Shown piece after piece: positions 62,125-64,000 of a DNA stretch of 64,000 bases. The notes under the pieces are model-generated. The model had not been told where the DNA came from, made no database searches, and saw nothing but the letters and a program-made list of their open reading frames with translations. The stretch is from Oscillospiraceae bacterium (GTDB taxonomy: Bacteria; Bacillota; Clostridia; Oscillospirales; Ruminococcaceae). The stretch spans positions 185,348 to 249,347 of the forward strand of contig CAAGJI010000041.1 of NCBI GenBank assembly GCA_900770195.1, written 5' to 3'. Each line of letters starts with the position of its first letter. The stretch's first letter is position 1. The position numbers were made by a program, and so were the translations under genes.

Positions 62125-63042
62125 TTACTGGAAAAGAAACGATTTTCTCTGGGATTTATTGAAATATCCTTCAAGTTCAGCAATATAATATCTGAAACAA
62201 GGTTCACCATTTACATAAAGCACATCTCCGCTTTCTGCTACTCCAAGTTTGTTGAAATCTTCATCTGTAAGTTCAGAAAGCTTTACTTTGTCATCTTTTG
62301 CATATCCTATCAATGCCTTTTCTTTACTGTCAAGGTTGAGAACAATTTCACTTGATATATCAAGAAGTTCAGTTGTCATTTGTGTTCTGCTTTCTGTTTT
62401 CCAAGAAATATCAAGAGATGATGCAACGGGTCTTTCAACAAAAACATTTCTTTCATAGCCTGTAACAGCAAATTTCATTATTTTAAAATTGTAATCTGCA
62501 TCATTTGGTTCAACAAAAACTGATGTACTTCCGTTTGAACTGTCCTTTGTGTTTACTATTTCATACCTGTACTTTCCTGATTCTGAAACTCCTGAACTTA
62601 CAACAGTTTTTTGTATAGTTGTTGAAAACAGAGTACTCATTATAAAAAAGGCAAGCGAACCTATTACATAAAGCAAAAGAAATATAGTTCCAAGACCTAT
62701 TTTTGTTGTTTCTTTCATATCAACAAGAAAAAAAACCGCAATTGCACAAATTGCAACAGGAATGATAAATTCCCAATTCCCGTAATATATAAGAACAATA
62801 GGCAAAAGTGCCGGAATTGTTATGACAGCTGCAAGCTTTGTGAAAATCTGTTTTCTTGAAAAAAGCATTATAACAGATGCAAGAAGTGCTGTACACGAAA
62901 CCACAACACCACAGGCAAGTCTGTTGTTTATTATAATATCATAATAAAATGAAAAGTATGCAATACAGCAAATAAATCCGCTGTATATAAGGCTTATTAC
63001 TGAAGCAATTCTTCTCATCCATAAATATAAAGTTTTATTCAT
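62125..63042 (-). CDS. Membrane protein with outside C-terminal domain, unknown
   Basis: 305 residues: five membrane helices in the first 150 residues, then an outside domain (SSGVSESGKYRYEIVNTKDSSNGSTSVFVEP onward) and a C-terminal segment with VAESGDVLYVNGEPCF. I do not recognise the family. Its promoter region is shared with the VanZ-like gene (divergent). The promoter at 62086 runs antisense to its end. Confidence 0.7.
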   Translation of the reverse strand: MNKTLYLWMRRIASVISLIYSGFICCIAYFSFYYDIIINNRLACGVVVSCTALLASVIMLFSRKQIFTKLAAVITIPALLPIVLIYYGNWEFIIPVAICAIAVFFLVDMKETTKIGLGTIFLLLYVIGSLAFFIMSTLFSTTIQKTVVSSGVSESGKYRYEIVNTKDSSNGSTSVFVEPNDADYNFKIMKFAVTGYERNVFVERPVASSLDISWKTESRTQMTTELLDISSEIVLNLDSKEKALIGYAKDDKVKLSELTDEDFNKLGVAESGDVLYVNGEPCFRYYIAELEGYFNKSQRKSFLFQ

Positions 63043-63160
63043 GATTATTTTTTGCTAACCTTTCAATTGTAAGTCTATTTGTATATTATACCATTTTTTT
63101 TCGTTTCTTTCAATACTTTTTTTTAAAGTTTGAAAATTTATTTTAAAAGGCAGGTATATT

Positions 63161-63655
63161 ATGTTTAAAAAACAAAATATTAAAATAAAATCAGCTGTTT
63201 TTTGTTTGCTTACTTTGCTTTGGATGACTGTCATATTTATGTTTTCAGCTAAAAATGCAGATGATTCAACAGAACAAAGTAGCTTTATTACAAATATTTT
63301 AATGAATATTTTTTCAAATGTTTACAGAAATTCTGATTTATCAGATAAAATGCAGATAATTGAATCGATGTCTTTCGCAATAAGAAAAGCTGCACATTTT
63401 TCAATATATTCCGTCCTTGGACTGCTTTCTTTTCTATCAGTTTATTATCTCACGAAATTTTCAAATAAAACACCTTTTATAAGTATGCTTATATGTTTTA
63501 TTTATGCATGCAGCGATGAAATGCATCAGCTTTTTGTTCCCGGAAGAAGCGGGCAGCTTCGTGATGTTTTTATCGATTTCAGTGGTGCTTTGCTTATGAC
63601 ACTTATAATTTTAGCCGTAAGAAAAATTTACAGAAAAATAAAAAATCCCGCATAA
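63161..63655 (+). CDS. VanZ-like membrane protein
   Basis: 164 residues, four membrane helices. VanZ motifs: WMTVIFMFSAKNADDSTEQS, IRKAAHFSIYSVLGLLSF, DEMHQLFVPGRSGQLRDVFIDFSGAL. VanZ proteins raise teicoplanin or lipophilic drug tolerance in enterococci, but most homologues are uncharacterised. AAAAGGCAGGT lies upstream. No van gene cluster is near. Confidence 0.88.
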   Translation: MFKKQNIKIKSAVFCLLTLLWMTVIFMFSAKNADDSTEQSSFITNILMNIFSNVYRNSDLSDKMQIIESMSFAIRKAAHFSIYSVLGLLSFLSVYYLTKFSNKTPFISMLICFIYACSDEMHQLFVPGRSGQLRDVFIDFSGALLMTLIILAVRKIYRKIKNPA

Positions 63656-63668
63656 AACGGGATTTTTG
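63643..63668 (+). terminator. VanZ-like gene terminator
   Basis: AAATCCCG and CGGGATTT form a stem overlapping the stop codon, followed by TT. Confidence 0.75.
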
Positions 63669-63743
63669 GTGTGCCTGATCGGATTCGAACCGACGACATA
63701 CAGCTTCGGAGGCTGATGCTCTGTCCAGCTGAGCTACAGGTAC
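63667..63743 (-). tRNA. tRNA-Arg (anticodon CCG)
   Basis: Minus strand: 77 bases including encoded CCA. D arm GCTC/GAGC, anticodon loop CTCCGAA (anticodon CCG), T arm GTCGG-TTCGAAT-CCGAT. Two non-pairs: acceptor position 3 (A) against C in CAGGCAC, and the first pair of the anticodon stem (T-T). Decodes CGG. Confidence 0.9.
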
Positions 63744-63830
63744 ATAACACACTTTTTTATTATATCATAATTTAAACTTTTTTTCAAGTATTATTTTTTA
63801 ATAATCAGAAATTTTAAAAAAGCTTTAACG

Positions 63831-63861
63831 AAAAAAACGCCCTCGAATGAGAGCGTTTTTA
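63831..63861 (-). terminator. Terminator of the right-edge dockerin-like gene
   Basis: AAAAACGC-T-CTC pairs with GAG-G-GCGTTTTT, followed by T on the minus strand. Confidence 0.8.
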
Positions 63862-63875
63862 TTTTATTTTTAATT

Positions 63876-64000
63876 TCAGGCTTTATTTTCTGCAAGATTC
63901 TTTGCATATGTTTTAAGAATTTCTACTGCATCTTTTGAATCTACTTTGCCATCATTATTTACATCTGCGGCTTTTTCATAATATGTTTTATTATTTACAA
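63876..64000 (-). CDS. C-terminal end of a dockerin-like protein, cut by window edge
   Basis: Open minus-strand frame from the right edge to TGA at 63876. It reads NNKTYYEKAADVNNDGKVDSKDAVEILK, then TYAKNLAENKA and stop. The DVNNDGKVDSKDAV loop is a dockerin calcium repeat of the type seen at 7260 and in the CAP protein. Whether a second repeat and a catalytic domain precede it is outside the window. Confidence 0.85.
   Translation of the reverse strand, partial: VNNKTYYEKAADVNNDGKVDSKDAVEILKTYAKNLAENKA

Overview
The window is AT-rich and carries a low-GC Gram-positive gene set: whiA, rapZ, hprK, yabP/yabQ, divIC, AAGGAG-type ribosome binding sites and TTGACA-17-TATAAT promoters. At least five secreted proteins end in type I dockerins, among them a GH74 xyloglucanase and a CBM35-GH26 mannanase. 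A cellulosome-forming, plant-fibre-degrading Ruminococcus-like member of the Oscillospirales fits best. This is an inference from gene content; no rRNA is present to confirm it.

Layout. 1-5.1 kb (minus): a truncated secreted repeat protein, a fused gene remnant, a DUF3298-type lipoprotein, a degenerate VanY-like protein and a PBP5-type carboxypeptidase. 5.4-6.9 kb: glgA. 7.3-8.0 kb (plus): a small secreted protein with a split dockerin-like pair. 8.1-13.2 kb (minus): an amidohydrolase, a membrane protein, a sortase with a probable partner, a DHHW lipoprotein and a CAP-dockerin protein. 13.3 kb: tRNA-Leu(UAG). 13.5-17.9 kb: lon-engB-lysA. 18-20.5 kb: HAD phosphatase, a small unknown and a MATE exporter behind a structured leader. 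20.6-23.4 kb: GH74-dockerin. 23.7-25.3 kb (plus): intact VanY and a YkgJ-type protein. 25.3-32.2 kb (minus): a run from ychF through two paralogous membrane proteins, a hydroxyacid dehydrogenase and proB-proA to an acidic membrane protein. 32.5-35.1 kb (plus): ABC exporter fusion. 35.3-37.8 kb (minus): SCP2-like protein and the yabP-yabQ-divIC-yabR block. 37.9-40 kb: GH26-dockerin. 40.3-41.1 kb: Lrp regulator and tRNA-Leu(GAG). 41.2-43.5 kb: glgP. 43.7-48.5 kb (plus): AraC regulator, a repeat protein with dockerin and a transglutaminase-dockerin protein. 48.6-62 kb (minus): AEC transporter, pfkA, and a long run rpe, Rnf-like trio, DUF4015-like protein, hprK, murB, rapZ, whiA, dnaE. 62.1-64 kb: membrane protein, VanZ-like protein, tRNA-Arg(CCG) and the end of another dockerin-like gene.

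How it fits together: secreted dockerin proteins probably plug into scaffoldins encoded elsewhere; glgA and glgP handle storage glycogen; hprK, pfkA and rpe belong to sugar metabolism and its control; dacF, VanY, murB, whiA and divIC serve the envelope and division; yabP/yabQ point to sporulation ancestry. The most unusual object is the three-gene rnfD-rnfE-rnfA-like set at 59.2-61.3 kb. It keeps the membrane architecture and gene order, but the FMN attachment motif and the cysteines for the membrane iron-sulfur cluster are not visible. No CRISPR array, insertion sequence, prophage or replication origin was seen.
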